Shown piece after piece: positions 18,001 to 25,419 of a DNA stretch of 64,000 bases. The notes beneath the pieces were generated by a model. The model was not told the DNA's origin, did no database searches, and worked only from the letters and a program-made list of their open reading frames with translations. This stretch comes from Croceitalea sp947503285 (GTDB lineage: Bacteria; Bacteroidota; Bacteroidia; Flavobacteriales; Flavobacteriaceae), in contig NZ_BTGQ01000005.1 in NCBI RefSeq assembly GCF_036985505.1, positions 1 through 64,000 on the forward strand, read 5' to 3'. Within the stretch, counting starts at the first letter, position 1, and each line of letters begins with the position of its first letter. The position numbers and the translations under genes are program-made.

Positions 18001-18215
18001 CCAAAATAAAAAAGATTGGGTTCACCAGGCACACCTGTAACGGCAGCCGAACGTCCGCCGCGATGTGGCCCAATAGAACGGTATTCTATACTTGAATACA
18101 GCTCCGCAGGAACTTTAGGTGTCGCATTGGATTTTCTTCGTTGTGAATTTGTTGAAATTGTAAAAAGGCAAAACGTCAGCAAGAGCATACCGACCTTTGG
18201 GAGCAAAGTTTTCAT
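15084..18215 (-). CDS. Secreted Asp-box (BNR/sortilin-type) beta-propeller protein, copy 2
   Basis: About 1043 residues counted from the ATG at 18215, giving a signal peptide (MKTLLPKVGMLLLTFCLFTI) that ends near TNSQ. The mature protein begins with the same block as the paralogue at 10050-13172 (YRSIGPHRGGRSAAVTG against FRNIGPFRGGRSVSASG). It keeps the same order of Asp-boxes (KSTDGGKTW, KSSDSGETW, RSEDGGKTW, YDGGETW), the HGDHHDLWIAP block and the helical C-terminal tail. The two proteins are therefore full-length duplicates that have diverged. Such propellers bind proteins or glycans; whether this one is an enzyme cannot be told. A strong terminator follows it. Confidence 0.85.
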   Translation of the reverse strand: MKTLLPKVGMLLLTFCLFTISTNSQRRKSNATPKVPAELYSSIEYRSIGPHRGGRSAAVTGVPGEPNLFYFGATGGGVWKTLDGGRTWANISDGYFGGSIGAVEVSKSDPNVIYVGGGEKTLRGNVSSGYGIWKTEDAGKTWTSAGLKNSRHVPRIRIHPTDHNTIYAAVLGNIYKPTQDRGVYKSTDGGKTWSKKLYVNDQSGAVDLTFDPNNPRILYASTWRAQRTPYSLSSGGKGSALWKSSDSGETWTEISKNEGFPKDTLGIIGVTVSPKNSERVWAIVENKEKGGLYRSEDGGKTWAQVNSERKLRQRAWYYTRVYADTEDEDVVYVLNVRYHKSTDGGKTFNTFNAPHGDHHDLWIAPENSKRMIIGDDGGAQVSYDGGETWSTYYNQPTAQYYRVTTDNAFPYRIYVAQQDNSTLRVNHRSDGSYITEDDWEPTAGGESAHIAIDPTNNEIVYGGSYGGFLTRVNHDAGTVRGINVWPDNPMGYGAEGMKYRFQWNFPIIFSKHDPKKLYTFSNHVHMSTNEGQSWQLLSGDLTRNDPDKLVSSGGPITQDNTGVEYYCTIFAANESPLKEGLMWVGSDDGLIHITKDGGQNWENVTPTNMPEWNMINSIEPSAFDEGTCYVAATRYKLGDFSPYLYKTTDYGKSWKKITNGIESEHFTRVVREDPKQKGLLYAGTETGMYISFNDGTSWEKFQLNLPIVPITDLAVKDNNLIVATQGRSLWIIDDLSVLHQTKTSDAGAAMKLFAPKDSYRTKGRAASKPSLTAGQNHPNGVVTHFYIKDMSEKDSISLTYTSMKGDTLANFSTLAKEKDKKLKVEKGGNTHVWNTRGKGAEKLKGMIFWWANFNGAKAVPGSYKVHLNVNGDTQTQTFKIVADPRAEVSVADMQKQYDFITSINTTVDKAHKSIKKIRGINKKLAAFAKQYKGNDATKDLVEKAKKMKEGFEEIEKALYQTKNRSNQDPLNFPIRLTNKLAHLNSLVSLDDFPPTAQDIAVKNEMTTKINAQLQAFDAMVDKEMKAFNAQFNALNLEYLSVEE

Positions 18216-18414
18216 TGTAGTCTTCTTTTTGGTTGGTGGTTGGTTGACAATCACATATATCAATACTTAGCTATAAGATGACTGTAATTGCGGGCAAAAC
18301 ACCATTTGAATTAGTCCCTCTAAAAGTAAGAAAAAAAGGATTCCTTATTTTAGTGTGGATAGGAATAATTTATTGTGAAAATACCTTGTTCCATTTATGC
18401 CAACACCCGACATC

Positions 18415-19368
18415 ATGAAAAACTACATTGTCATTGTTTTACTCGCTCTTTTCTTTTCTAGTTGTAAAAAGGCAGTAAAAGTTCCACAAGAAACGGTTGT
18501 GAAAATTGACACCCTACAAGGAAAATCTTTGCTTAACAAATCGCTAATTAGTGCGCAAATAACCTTCAAAGACTCTTTGATAGTCAATAACTATCTTGAA
18601 GCGCTACATGAATACCAACACGATGGCAATAACCCTGAAACCATTATTTGGTATGGCAGACGTACCGCCTATTTAGGCGATTATCAAAGAGCCCTCTCCA
18701 TTTTCAGCGAAGGAATCGAAAAGTTTCCTGAAGATCCGCGTTTTTATCGACATCGAGGACATCGTTACATCAGCACACGGCAACTTGACAAGGCCATTTC
18801 AGATTTTGAAAAAGCTGCCCTATTGATTGATGGAACCAAAGACCGTATCGAACCTGATGGTATTCCTAATAGATTCAACCAGCCCGTTTCAAGTTTACAT
18901 ACCAATATTTTTTACCATTTAGGCCTTGCCTATTATTTAAAGGCAAACTGGCCAGAGGCATTGAAAAATTTTCAACGTTGCTATGCTATTTCTGCCAATG
19001 ACGATATGCGAGTAGCGACGGCGCATTGGTTGTACATGATATTGCGCAGAATGGAAAAAAAAGAAGAAGCGCAAGAAGTACTACGACCCATTATAACCGA
19101 AATGAACATTTTGGAAAATGAGGGGTACCATCAACTATTACTATTTTATAAAGGGCTTTTGGATGAAAACAATCCCATAGGAAATGGCGCTGCAGGTGCC
19201 AGTGAAGCAGTGCGCTATGGGGTAGCAAATTGGTATCATTATAATGGGGATTTAGAAAAGGCCAAGACACTTTACGAAACCCTTTTAGAAGAGGGCAATT
19301 GGGCCGGTTTTGGTTATTTAGCCGCAGAAGCGGAATTATCGAGATGGCCCCCTGAGCAACCTCAGTAA
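18415..19368 (+). CDS. TPR-repeat lipoprotein
   Basis: A 317-residue lipoprotein counted from the ATG at 18415, because the preceding in-frame ATG (18397) would add six residues before the signal peptide. The lipobox is LFFSSC (Cys17). Residues about 75-135 contain tetratricopeptide repeats (WYGRRTAYLGDYQRALSIF, FYRHRGHRYISTRQLDKAI), and further helical repeats follow to about residue 290 (YHLGLAYYLKANWPEALKNF). TPR lipoproteins act as protein-interaction scaffolds in the periplasm or at the outer membrane. It is divergent from the propeller gene upstream and is followed after 67 bp by the P1 peptidase gene on the same strand. Confidence 0.8.
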   Translation: MKNYIVIVLLALFFSSCKKAVKVPQETVVKIDTLQGKSLLNKSLISAQITFKDSLIVNNYLEALHEYQHDGNNPETIIWYGRRTAYLGDYQRALSIFSEGIEKFPEDPRFYRHRGHRYISTRQLDKAISDFEKAALLIDGTKDRIEPDGIPNRFNQPVSSLHTNIFYHLGLAYYLKANWPEALKNFQRCYAISANDDMRVATAHWLYMILRRMEKKEEAQEVLRPIITEMNILENEGYHQLLLFYKGLLDENNPIGNGAAGASEAVRYGVANWYHYNGDLEKAKTLYETLLEEGNWAGFGYLAAEAELSRWPPEQPQ

Positions 19369-19435
19369 TCGAAATCAAGAATGAATGCAGATCATTTTAA
19401 CTAGCTTTAAATCTAGAACAACACGGAAACATTAC

Positions 19436-20566
19436 ATGAAGGCGACCATATCAATCTTAATAGTACTTTTTATAGGACAATCCTCCCTTGGGCAAGCCCA
19501 AAATCGGGTTCGTGACCATGGTATTGAAATCGGGGTTTTAAAACCTGGAACATTAAATGCCATTACCGATGTGCCAGGGGTACAAGTAGGTCATACTACA
19601 ATAAGTAAAGGCTCAGCTATTAGAACGGGCGTCACCGTCATTTTACCGCATACCGGAAACCTTTTTCAACAGAAGGTGCCTGCGGCCATTTATATCGGTA
19701 ATGGCTTCGGAAAATTAGCCGGCTACTCACAGGTCAAAGAACTGGGAAATTTGGAAACGCCCATCGTATTGACCAATACCTTAAGTGTAGGAACGGCCGT
19801 GAATGCATTGGTGGATTATACCTTGGCATTACCAGAAAATGAAAATGTGCGTTCCGTAAATGCAGTGGTCGGGGAAACCAACGATGGTTATCTAAATGAT
19901 ATCAGGGGTCGCCATATTGATGAAAAAGCGGTCTTGGATGCCATTGCCAGTTCGAACTCTGGAGTGGTATTGGAAGGTAATGTAGGTGCCGGAACTGGAA
20001 CCATTTGCTTTGGCTATAAAGGAGGTATCGGTACGGCTTCTCGGGTACTCCCTGCAAAGGCCGGGGGCTATACCTTCGGCGTTCTGGTACAAAGCAATTT
20101 TGGTGGGGTGCTCGAAGTCGATGGGGTTGCCGTCGGCAAAAAATTAGGACGCTATTCCGATAGCTTTAAGTATGAAGCCGATGGCTCATGTATGATGGTC
20201 ATTATGACCAACGCCCCGCTAGATAGTAGAAATTTAGAACGTTTGGCCAAACGGGCAATGCTTGGGCTTGCAAAAACGGGCGGCATTGCCAGCAATGGTA
20301 GTGGTGATTACGTGATTGCGGTTTCAACTGCCGAGAATTGCCGCATCCCTTATCAAAGTGAGGCAATGACCCACACCACAACAACCTTACGAAATGAAGC
20401 AATGACCCCACTATTTTTAGCGGCCATCGAAGCGACCGAAGAAGCTATTTTGAACTCCCTTTTTGTTGCTGAAACCACTACTGGTTTCAAAGGTCGATCT
20501 ATTGAAGCCTTGCCAAAAGAAAGGGTACTGAAGCTTTTAAAAGAAGCCAAGAAAATCAAAAAATAG
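19436..20566 (+). CDS. P1-family peptidase (DmpA/BapA-like), exported
   Basis: A 376-residue protein counted from the ATG at 19436, which opens a clean signal peptide (ending near SLGQAQ). An earlier in-frame start would put 17 polar residues before it. The sequence matches DmpA-type N-terminal nucleophile aminopeptidases: ITDVPGVQVGHTTI, YIGNGFGKLAGYSQ, EGNVGAGTGTICFG, and YKGGIGTASR. Autocleavage should occur before Ser251 in the DGSCMMVIMTNAPL segment, which makes that serine the new N-terminal nucleophile. The family releases N-terminal D- or beta-amino acids from peptides, and substrate preference cannot be read here. Export suggests a periplasmic peptidase. Length agrees with the family. 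Confidence 0.9.
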   Translation: MKATISILIVLFIGQSSLGQAQNRVRDHGIEIGVLKPGTLNAITDVPGVQVGHTTISKGSAIRTGVTVILPHTGNLFQQKVPAAIYIGNGFGKLAGYSQVKELGNLETPIVLTNTLSVGTAVNALVDYTLALPENENVRSVNAVVGETNDGYLNDIRGRHIDEKAVLDAIASSNSGVVLEGNVGAGTGTICFGYKGGIGTASRVLPAKAGGYTFGVLVQSNFGGVLEVDGVAVGKKLGRYSDSFKYEADGSCMMVIMTNAPLDSRNLERLAKRAMLGLAKTGGIASNGSGDYVIAVSTAENCRIPYQSEAMTHTTTTLRNEAMTPLFLAAIEATEEAILNSLFVAETTTGFKGRSIEALPKERVLKLLKEAKKIKK

Positions 20567-20573
20567 CAATTGT

Positions 20574-21137
20574 TTATTTTAGAAGTCCATCCAGAACCTC
20601 CCTAACCTTTTTGCTGTTCCAATCTGAGGCACCCTTTTCTTTGATTACTATTTTCCCATTCTGATCAACTAGGTAGTTCGTAGGAATGCTAGGTTCTGAA
20701 AGCATGGTCGGAGCGGGCATTCGTGATATAAAAACGGGCAACTCATATTGCTTTTTTGCTAAAAAGGCTTTCACTTTTTCTACACTTTCATCTGTAATCA
20801 ATACAAAATCAACCTGATTTCCGTAATCGTTATATAATTTTTGAATACTGGGCAATTCGGCAATACAAGGGGGGCACCAAGTTGCCCAATAACTAATAAA
20901 GGTCACTTTACCCTTGCCAATAGAAATCGAGGTTTCCGCACCGTCAACTGTAGCCAACTGATAGTCAAAAGGGGCAATCTGGGTTTGATATTCCTCAGCT
21001 AAGGCCGAAGGGGTCCAAACTATTACTTTTAAACTATTCAGTGCCACCTGAATTGGTTTTCGGGTCTGCGGCACCAATAGCAATAGGATGAAAAGTCCGA
21101 ATAAAATATCGCTGATTTTGAATTTTCGCTTTTTCAT
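20574..21137 (-). CDS. TlpA-like membrane-anchored thioredoxin-fold protein
   Basis: A 187-residue protein with one N-terminal membrane segment (about 9-23) and a periplasmic TlpA/redoxin domain. The redox motif is WATWCPPC with Cys88 and Cys91, followed by the helix IAELPSIQKLY. A cis-proline loop is present (EPSIPTNYLVDQNGKIV). The family transfers electrons to periplasmic disulfides, for example in cytochrome maturation or in oxidative defence. The gene converges on the P1 peptidase gene, with 7 bp between the two ends, and it stands alone, so its partner is unknown. Assignment to the TlpA family is strong; the physiological target is not shown. Confidence 0.88.
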   Translation of the reverse strand: MKKRKFKISDILFGLFILLLLVPQTRKPIQVALNSLKVIVWTPSALAEEYQTQIAPFDYQLATVDGAETSISIGKGKVTFISYWATWCPPCIAELPSIQKLYNDYGNQVDFVLITDESVEKVKAFLAKKQYELPVFISRMPAPTMLSEPSIPTNYLVDQNGKIVIKEKGASDWNSKKVREVLDGLLK

Positions 21138-21296
21138 GACTTACAAAGTACGGAATCATTTGGTTCGCTTTTTTAGGGATTCCTTACCTCATACTGCCCA
21201 CTTAAGGTCTACTTACGCATTATAATGGATCGTTCACTCATTATTGTTTTTATAACAAGTGTGCCAAGGTTAGTTTAGGGGCATAGAAAAATCATT

Positions 21297-22001
21297 ATGA
21301 GCTTAAAAATCAGTATCCCCAAACCCTGTTCTGAAAATTGGAACCAAATGACACCAACCCAAAAAGGGGCCTTCTGCCAAAGCTGTTCCAAAGAAGTGTT
21401 GGATTTTACCAATACCTCAAAAACAGAATTAGCACGCAAACTCGACACCAATCAAAATATTTGCGGCCGTTTTAAACCCGAACAATTAGATACCCCATTA
21501 CCGTCAATAACTAGAAGTAATTTTCAGCGTAATGCAGCAATTTTGGGTTTCACCTCTTTACTGGCTTTAACAATTCCCACAGCTGCAACTTCCCAAACCA
21601 CAAAACCACTGCCCGTTCATGAAATGAAAGACGACTTTATATTAGGACGTATCGCCGTACAACCCGTATCTAAAAATACAATGGTGATAAGAGGGGTCGT
21701 CAGTAACAAAACACAATTATTGGTGGGCGCACGTGTTGTGCTGGATGGCACTGAAATCAGTACCCAAACCGATTCCCTTGGGCAGTACGAGTTGACTATT
21801 CCATTAGCCGTTGTAGAAAAACATAAAAATTTGGTTTTCAGCCATATTGGTTTTGAAAGTACTTGCCGTACTATTAATTTAAATTCCAACGATCTCAATG
21901 TATCATTAGAAGAAGAACTTCATATCATGGGTGAAGTCATGATCATAGAAAAGCCGAATATTTTTGAAAAAACTAGAAATCTGTTCAGAAAAAAGTATTG
22001 A
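21297..22001 (+). CDS. Carboxypeptidase-like regulatory domain protein with N-terminal Cys motif
   Basis: A 234-residue protein. Residues 1-60 carry a conserved flavobacterial module with Cys11, Cys27, Cys30 and Cys56 (KPCSENW, GAFCQSCSKEVLDFT, NICGRF), which looks metal-binding. A hydrophobic segment follows (about residues 81-100), and residues about 122-205 are a CarboxypepD_reg-like beta-sandwich (VIRGVVSNKTQLLVGARVVL, DSLGQYELTI). The hydrophobic segment suggests that the Cys module is cytoplasmic and the sandwich periplasmic, though this is inferred. Such proteins are common in Flavobacteriia and have no assigned role. It stands 55 bp before the RidA-like lipoprotein gene. Confidence 0.75.
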   Translation: MSLKISIPKPCSENWNQMTPTQKGAFCQSCSKEVLDFTNTSKTELARKLDTNQNICGRFKPEQLDTPLPSITRSNFQRNAAILGFTSLLALTIPTAATSQTTKPLPVHEMKDDFILGRIAVQPVSKNTMVIRGVVSNKTQLLVGARVVLDGTEISTQTDSLGQYELTIPLAVVEKHKNLVFSHIGFESTCRTINLNSNDLNVSLEEELHIMGEVMIIEKPNIFEKTRNLFRKKY

Positions 22002-22056
22002 AAAACAAGCTCCGTACAACTGAAAAACCGGTATCTTGAGGTTAAAATGAGAACCC

Positions 22057-22518
22057 ATGAAACCGTATCTTGTTATTATACTCCTGATTTGTTTGAGCTG
22101 TAAGACCGATTCCCAACCGATACCGGAAAATAGCACTGAATCGAGAACGTTTTCAAAAACCCACGTTGACCCAAGACAGGGATATTCAGAAGCTGTCATT
22201 GTCGAGAATAATGGTGTACAGACCATTTACATCTCGGGGCAAGTTGGTGAGGGAGAAGACTTTGAAGCGCAATTTCGTGATGCCATTAGTAATCTTTTAA
22301 AAACCTTGGAAAATACCGGCGCTACTTTTAAAAATGTGGTCAAATACAGCACTTTTGTAGTCAATTACCAACCTGAATATTTAGATACCTTTCGGGCCGT
22401 GCGCAAAGAATTGTTGGGTGATACCGATATGCCCGCAAGCACTTTAGTAGGTGTCGAGACTCTTGGGGCGCCTAGTTGGGGTGTCGAAATTGAGGCAATA
22501 GCCGTTATCAAAAATTAA
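22057..22518 (+). CDS. RidA/YjgF-family lipoprotein lacking the catalytic arginine
   Basis: A 153-residue protein with a lipobox (CLSC, Cys15) and a complete RidA/YjgF domain from about residue 38 (GYSEAVIV, IYISGQVG, LKTLENTGATFKNVVKYSTFV). RidA enzymes deaminate reactive enamines and imines and depend on an arginine in the PARS-like motif. Here the corresponding stretch reads MPASTLVGVETLG, so that position is Ser128. The protein is therefore probably not an imine deaminase of the usual kind, and the lipid anchor places it outside the cytoplasm. It might be a binding protein with a RidA fold. The sequence supports the family clearly; the function is open. Confidence 0.85.
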   Translation: MKPYLVIILLICLSCKTDSQPIPENSTESRTFSKTHVDPRQGYSEAVIVENNGVQTIYISGQVGEGEDFEAQFRDAISNLLKTLENTGATFKNVVKYSTFVVNYQPEYLDTFRAVRKELLGDTDMPASTLVGVETLGAPSWGVEIEAIAVIKN

Positions 22519-22559
22519 GACTTCTTTATACTAAAACCGCTTATTTTTGTTTTTAATTG

Positions 22560-23807
22560 ATGAATTCCATGAAAAACAAATCAGCAAAAGTCCATATTGT
22601 TGGCGCAGGAATCAGCGGATTGATCGCTGCCAAAACCTTAGAGGCGAAAGGATACTCACCTGTACTTTTAGAGGCTACGGATTCCCCTGGTGGACGCGTA
22701 AAGACGGATACCATTGATGGCGTGCTCTACGACCATGGTTTTCAGGTTTTGTTGACCGCATACCCACAAGCACAAAAACATTTAGATTACGATACGTTAC
22801 ATCTAAAACAGTTCAAACCCGGTGCCCTGATTTTTAAAAATGGCAACAAACAACGAATCGGTGATCCTTTACGCGATATTTCAGCCTTATGGCCCACCCT
22901 GTTCGCAACCGTCGGTTCTGTCGGCGATAAACTCAAAATCTTTAAGTTGACGCGACACCTCAAAAAGAAATCCATAGCCGAGATCTTTTCCTCCAAAGAA
23001 CAAAGCACTTTAGCCTACCTAAAAGGTTTTGGATTTTCAGACCGAATCATGACCAACTTTTTTAGACCCTTTTTTACCGGTATTTTTTTAGAGGAAGAAT
23101 TGAAAACCTCATCCCGACTTTTTGAATTTGTCTTTAAGATGTTTGGCGAAGGCTATGCGGCCGTTCCACAAAAGGGTATAGGTGCTATTTCAACACAGCT
23201 GGTTGACCAGTTGAAAAAAAGTGAATTCCGATACGACACGAAGGTTGTTAGGGTAGAAGCTGGCCTCATTACTTTGGCAGATGGCGAGGTATTGCCTAGT
23301 GATGCCACACTGGTTACCGTTCCGCTGCATCCAAAAACGGGCACTATCGATATGGGTTCCGTAAATTGGAAAAGCTGTGACAATCTCTATTTTACCGTTG
23401 ACACGCACACCTTTGAAGCGGGAATCATTGGTTTGGTAGCTGATGAAAACGCACTGATCAACAACCTGTATTATCCTTTCGAACAAAAAGCCGGAGGAGA
23501 CCCCGTACTGTCCGTGACGGTTGTAAAAGCACACGAATTGAATGAAGATGATCTGGTGAAAAAGGTCTGTGAAGAATTACAATTGCATTGTGGCATTGCA
23601 GCCAAATCCTTTTTGAAAAAGTATACCATTCAACGGGCACTACCCGATACAACACAACTTCAGATGCAGCTGTCAAGCGACCGAGCCAAAGTTTCCGATG
23701 GCATTTTTAGAGCCGGTGACTACATATTGAGTGGTTCTTTGAATGCCGCCATGGCCTCTGGCGAAGCTGCGGCCCATACTTTGGCTGCCGATTTAGAGCT
23801 TATCTAA
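22560..23807 (+). CDS. FAD-dependent oxidoreductase (amine oxidase/phytoene desaturase-like)
   Basis: About 415 residues counted from the ATG at 22560; another ATG at 22569 is equally possible. The N-terminus is an FAD-binding Rossmann fold (VHIVGAGISGLIAAKTLEAKG with an EATDSPGGRVKTD segment following). The C-terminus closes with the typical FAD-contact GDYILSGSLNAAMASGEAAA. The family covers flavin monoamine oxidases, protoporphyrinogen oxidases of the HemG/HemY type and carotenoid desaturases. Substrate cannot be read from the sequence. HemY activity is not needed here because hemJ is present. Its 3' end overlaps the convergent HAD phosphatase gene by 15 bp. Confidence 0.85.
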   Translation: MNSMKNKSAKVHIVGAGISGLIAAKTLEAKGYSPVLLEATDSPGGRVKTDTIDGVLYDHGFQVLLTAYPQAQKHLDYDTLHLKQFKPGALIFKNGNKQRIGDPLRDISALWPTLFATVGSVGDKLKIFKLTRHLKKKSIAEIFSSKEQSTLAYLKGFGFSDRIMTNFFRPFFTGIFLEEELKTSSRLFEFVFKMFGEGYAAVPQKGIGAISTQLVDQLKKSEFRYDTKVVRVEAGLITLADGEVLPSDATLVTVPLHPKTGTIDMGSVNWKSCDNLYFTVDTHTFEAGIIGLVADENALINNLYYPFEQKAGGDPVLSVTVVKAHELNEDDLVKKVCEELQLHCGIAAKSFLKKYTIQRALPDTTQLQMQLSSDRAKVSDGIFRAGDYILSGSLNAAMASGEAAAHTLAADLELI

Positions 23808-24446
23808 TTTAGCAAAATATATTTCTTTAAAAGAGGTGATTACTTTGTTGGCCAAGGTATAGTCTTGATTTTTGGAATGTGGACTTTTAAAGCCTACGCA
23901 ATAAATTCCCGCGGAATGGGCAGCTTTGATTCCATTGGTAGAATCCTCAATGACCATACATTCTTCTTTGCGAAAACCGGAAGCCTCTGCCGCTTTGATA
24001 AAAATTTCAGGATGCGGTTTTGATGCTTTTAAATCCGCCCCGCTTAATTTTGTTTTAAAGTATTGGTTCAAATCAAACTTCGTAAAAACGTTATTGATAT
24101 TCGGCATGGAGGCCGAGCTTGCCAACACTAAGGTGAGTCCGTTTTTATGGTAGTCTTGAATCAGTTCACGAACCCCATGAATTAAATCCAACTCGGGGTC
24201 ATTAAAAAACAGGTCCTTAAAAATACGCCGCTTAATGTTGACCAATTCTTCTGGGGTTTGTTGTAATTTAAAATGATTGACCAGTTGTCTACAAATGTGC
24301 AAGGTGGCTTGACCTGTGAAGCTTTCATATAAATTTGCGGAAACTTCAATGCCTACCGCTTTGAACATACCATGATAGGCCTTTTGATGTAAAGGTTCTG
24401 AGTCAATAATGACCCCATCCATATCAAAAAGTACTGCCTTAATCAT
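23793..24446 (-). CDS. HAD-superfamily phosphatase/phosphomutase (beta-phosphoglucomutase-like)
   Basis: A 217-residue protein counted from the ATG at 24446 (MIKAVLFDMDGVIIDSEPLH). The motif I aspartates are Asp8 and Asp10. Motif II is LVLASSAS and motif III/IV KPHPEIFIKAAEASG with VIEDSTNGIKAA. The four-helix cap (LHQKAYHGMFKAVGI onwards) is of the subclass found in beta-phosphoglucomutases and sugar-phosphate phosphatases. The start overlaps the upstream DUF2237 gene by 8 bp, implying translational coupling. The end overlaps the convergent FAD oxidoreductase gene. Substrate unknown. Confidence 0.88.
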   Translation of the reverse strand: MIKAVLFDMDGVIIDSEPLHQKAYHGMFKAVGIEVSANLYESFTGQATLHICRQLVNHFKLQQTPEELVNIKRRIFKDLFFNDPELDLIHGVRELIQDYHKNGLTLVLASSASMPNINNVFTKFDLNQYFKTKLSGADLKASKPHPEIFIKAAEASGFRKEECMVIEDSTNGIKAAHSAGIYCVGFKSPHSKNQDYTLANKVITSFKEIYFAKLDKL

Positions 24447-24807
24447 ATGGTGCATATTTATGTTCCAACAACCATTCGAATTCAATTAGCTGTAGGGCCT
24501 TTTCGTGGGTTGCCTCCAAAATCACTTCGGGGGCCTTACCGGCTTTGTAAGCTTGTTTCCAACGAGAGGCACAAAGGCACCATTTATCGCCTGGTTGAAG
24601 CCCGGGAAATTGATAGATTGGAACAGGCGTACTCAAATCATTCCCCTGTGCCTTGGTATAGCCAAGAAATTCTTCGGTCATAATAGCGCAGACCACATGG
24701 GTACCCACATCTTCAGGCCCGGTTCGGCAAAAACCGTCACGGTAAAACCCTGTTTTGGGGGCATTGCAACAAAGTTGTAATTCAGTGCCCAGTACATTCT
24801 TATTCAC
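24439..24807 (-). CDS. DUF2237-family protein
   Basis: A 122-residue protein with a GTG start at 24807; the nearby ATG is out of frame. It matches DUF2237 throughout: NVLGTELQLCCNAPKTGFYRDG, GPEDVGTHVVCAIMTEEFL, YTKAQGNDLSTP, FPGLQPGDKWCLCASRW and ATHEKALQLIEF. The family is small and widespread and conserves several Cys residues (here the CC pair and CLC), but has no known function. It overlaps a 57-residue gene upstream by 8 bp and the HAD gene downstream by 8 bp, so the three form a coupled mini-operon. The GTG start is supported by the overlap and by family length. Confidence 0.9.
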   Translation of the reverse strand: MNKNVLGTELQLCCNAPKTGFYRDGFCRTGPEDVGTHVVCAIMTEEFLGYTKAQGNDLSTPVPIYQFPGLQPGDKWCLCASRWKQAYKAGKAPEVILEATHEKALQLIEFEWLLEHKYAPYD

Positions 24808-24973
24808 CTGGTTTTTTTTGTTTTAGTTCAACGGGATCCATGTTGTAAGTATCCTCATTTCTTTTCGCTGCTAAAATACGACGGTCAAAGCGAACACCAT
24901 CTAAATGCATATCTGCCAACAACGGTTTTTCTGATTTTGCCTTTCCATTTATCGCTTTTTGTTTTTCTTTCAT
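24800..24973 (-). CDS. Small basic protein of 57 residues, upstream of DUF2237
   Basis: The minus strand reads a complete ORF from ATG 24973 to TAA 24800-24802 encoding 57 residues. It begins MKEKQKAINGKAKSEKP and continues with LLADMHLDGVRFDRRILAAK and RNEDTYNMDPVELKQKKPGE. Its composition is highly charged and Lys-rich, with no membrane segment or Cys. The stop overlaps the GTG start of the DUF2237 gene by 8 bp, which argues for real translation and coupling. I do not recognise a family. The NMDPVELKQ tail looks like a structured end rather than random sequence. Probably cytoplasmic; function unknown. Confidence 0.6.
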   Translation of the reverse strand: MKEKQKAINGKAKSEKPLLADMHLDGVRFDRRILAAKRNEDTYNMDPVELKQKKPGE

Positions 24974-25009
24974 TTTGATCTGAGTTTATAAATTTAAAGT
25001 AGTTTATGT

Positions 25010-25381
25010 CTATCGAGTCTTTAAAAGGCTAATTAGTATTATAGTATTTAAGACCAAATAGCACAATGCCGGTAAAGCCTTCATTATTCCATCGCGTATT
25101 TTTATCCTGATACCAAAACCCAACAACATCAATATGGCTAGACCAGCACTGGCCAATATGGCAAATGATTTTTCGTAAAAACCGGCCAAAAGGGCAAGGG
25201 CTCCAGCAATCTGAAGGTAACCATTCAAAACCCGGTATTTGGGCAGTCCGTATCGTTCGAATTCATGAACCATATAAGGTGTAATCAGGCAACTGATCCC
25301 AAAACCGAAAAAAGAAATGGCAGAAAACAATAGGAGCAGCGTCAGACTTGTAGAGAATTCAGAAAAATTTGGATATACCAT
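25010..25381 (-). CDS. DoxX-like small membrane protein
   Basis: A 123-residue protein with four predicted membrane helices (for example LTLLLLFSAISFFGFGISC, GALALLAGFYEKSFAILA, GLAILMLLGFGIRI). The layout is that of the DoxX/DoxX-like superfamily. The conserved pattern FERYGLPKYRVLNGYLQIAG lies between helices 1 and 2, and RIKIRDGIMKALPA lies before the last helix. DoxX-like proteins are small quinone-linked or transport-associated membrane proteins with no defined function in most bacteria. It is divergent from a second DoxX-like gene with only 38 bp between their start codons, implying a shared regulatory region. Confidence 0.75.
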   Translation of the reverse strand: MVYPNFSEFSTSLTLLLLFSAISFFGFGISCLITPYMVHEFERYGLPKYRVLNGYLQIAGALALLAGFYEKSFAILASAGLAILMLLGFGIRIKIRDGIMKALPALCYLVLNTIILISLLKTR

Positions 25382-25419
25382 CTATTTTGTTTAGCTTTTC
25401 ATAAAATTAATTAAACAAA

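Noticed and set aside
22560..23807. HemG/HemY-type protoporphyrinogen oxidase
   Set aside because: The FAD oxidoreductase is related at fold level, but hemJ already supplies this step and no specific PPO signature is seen.
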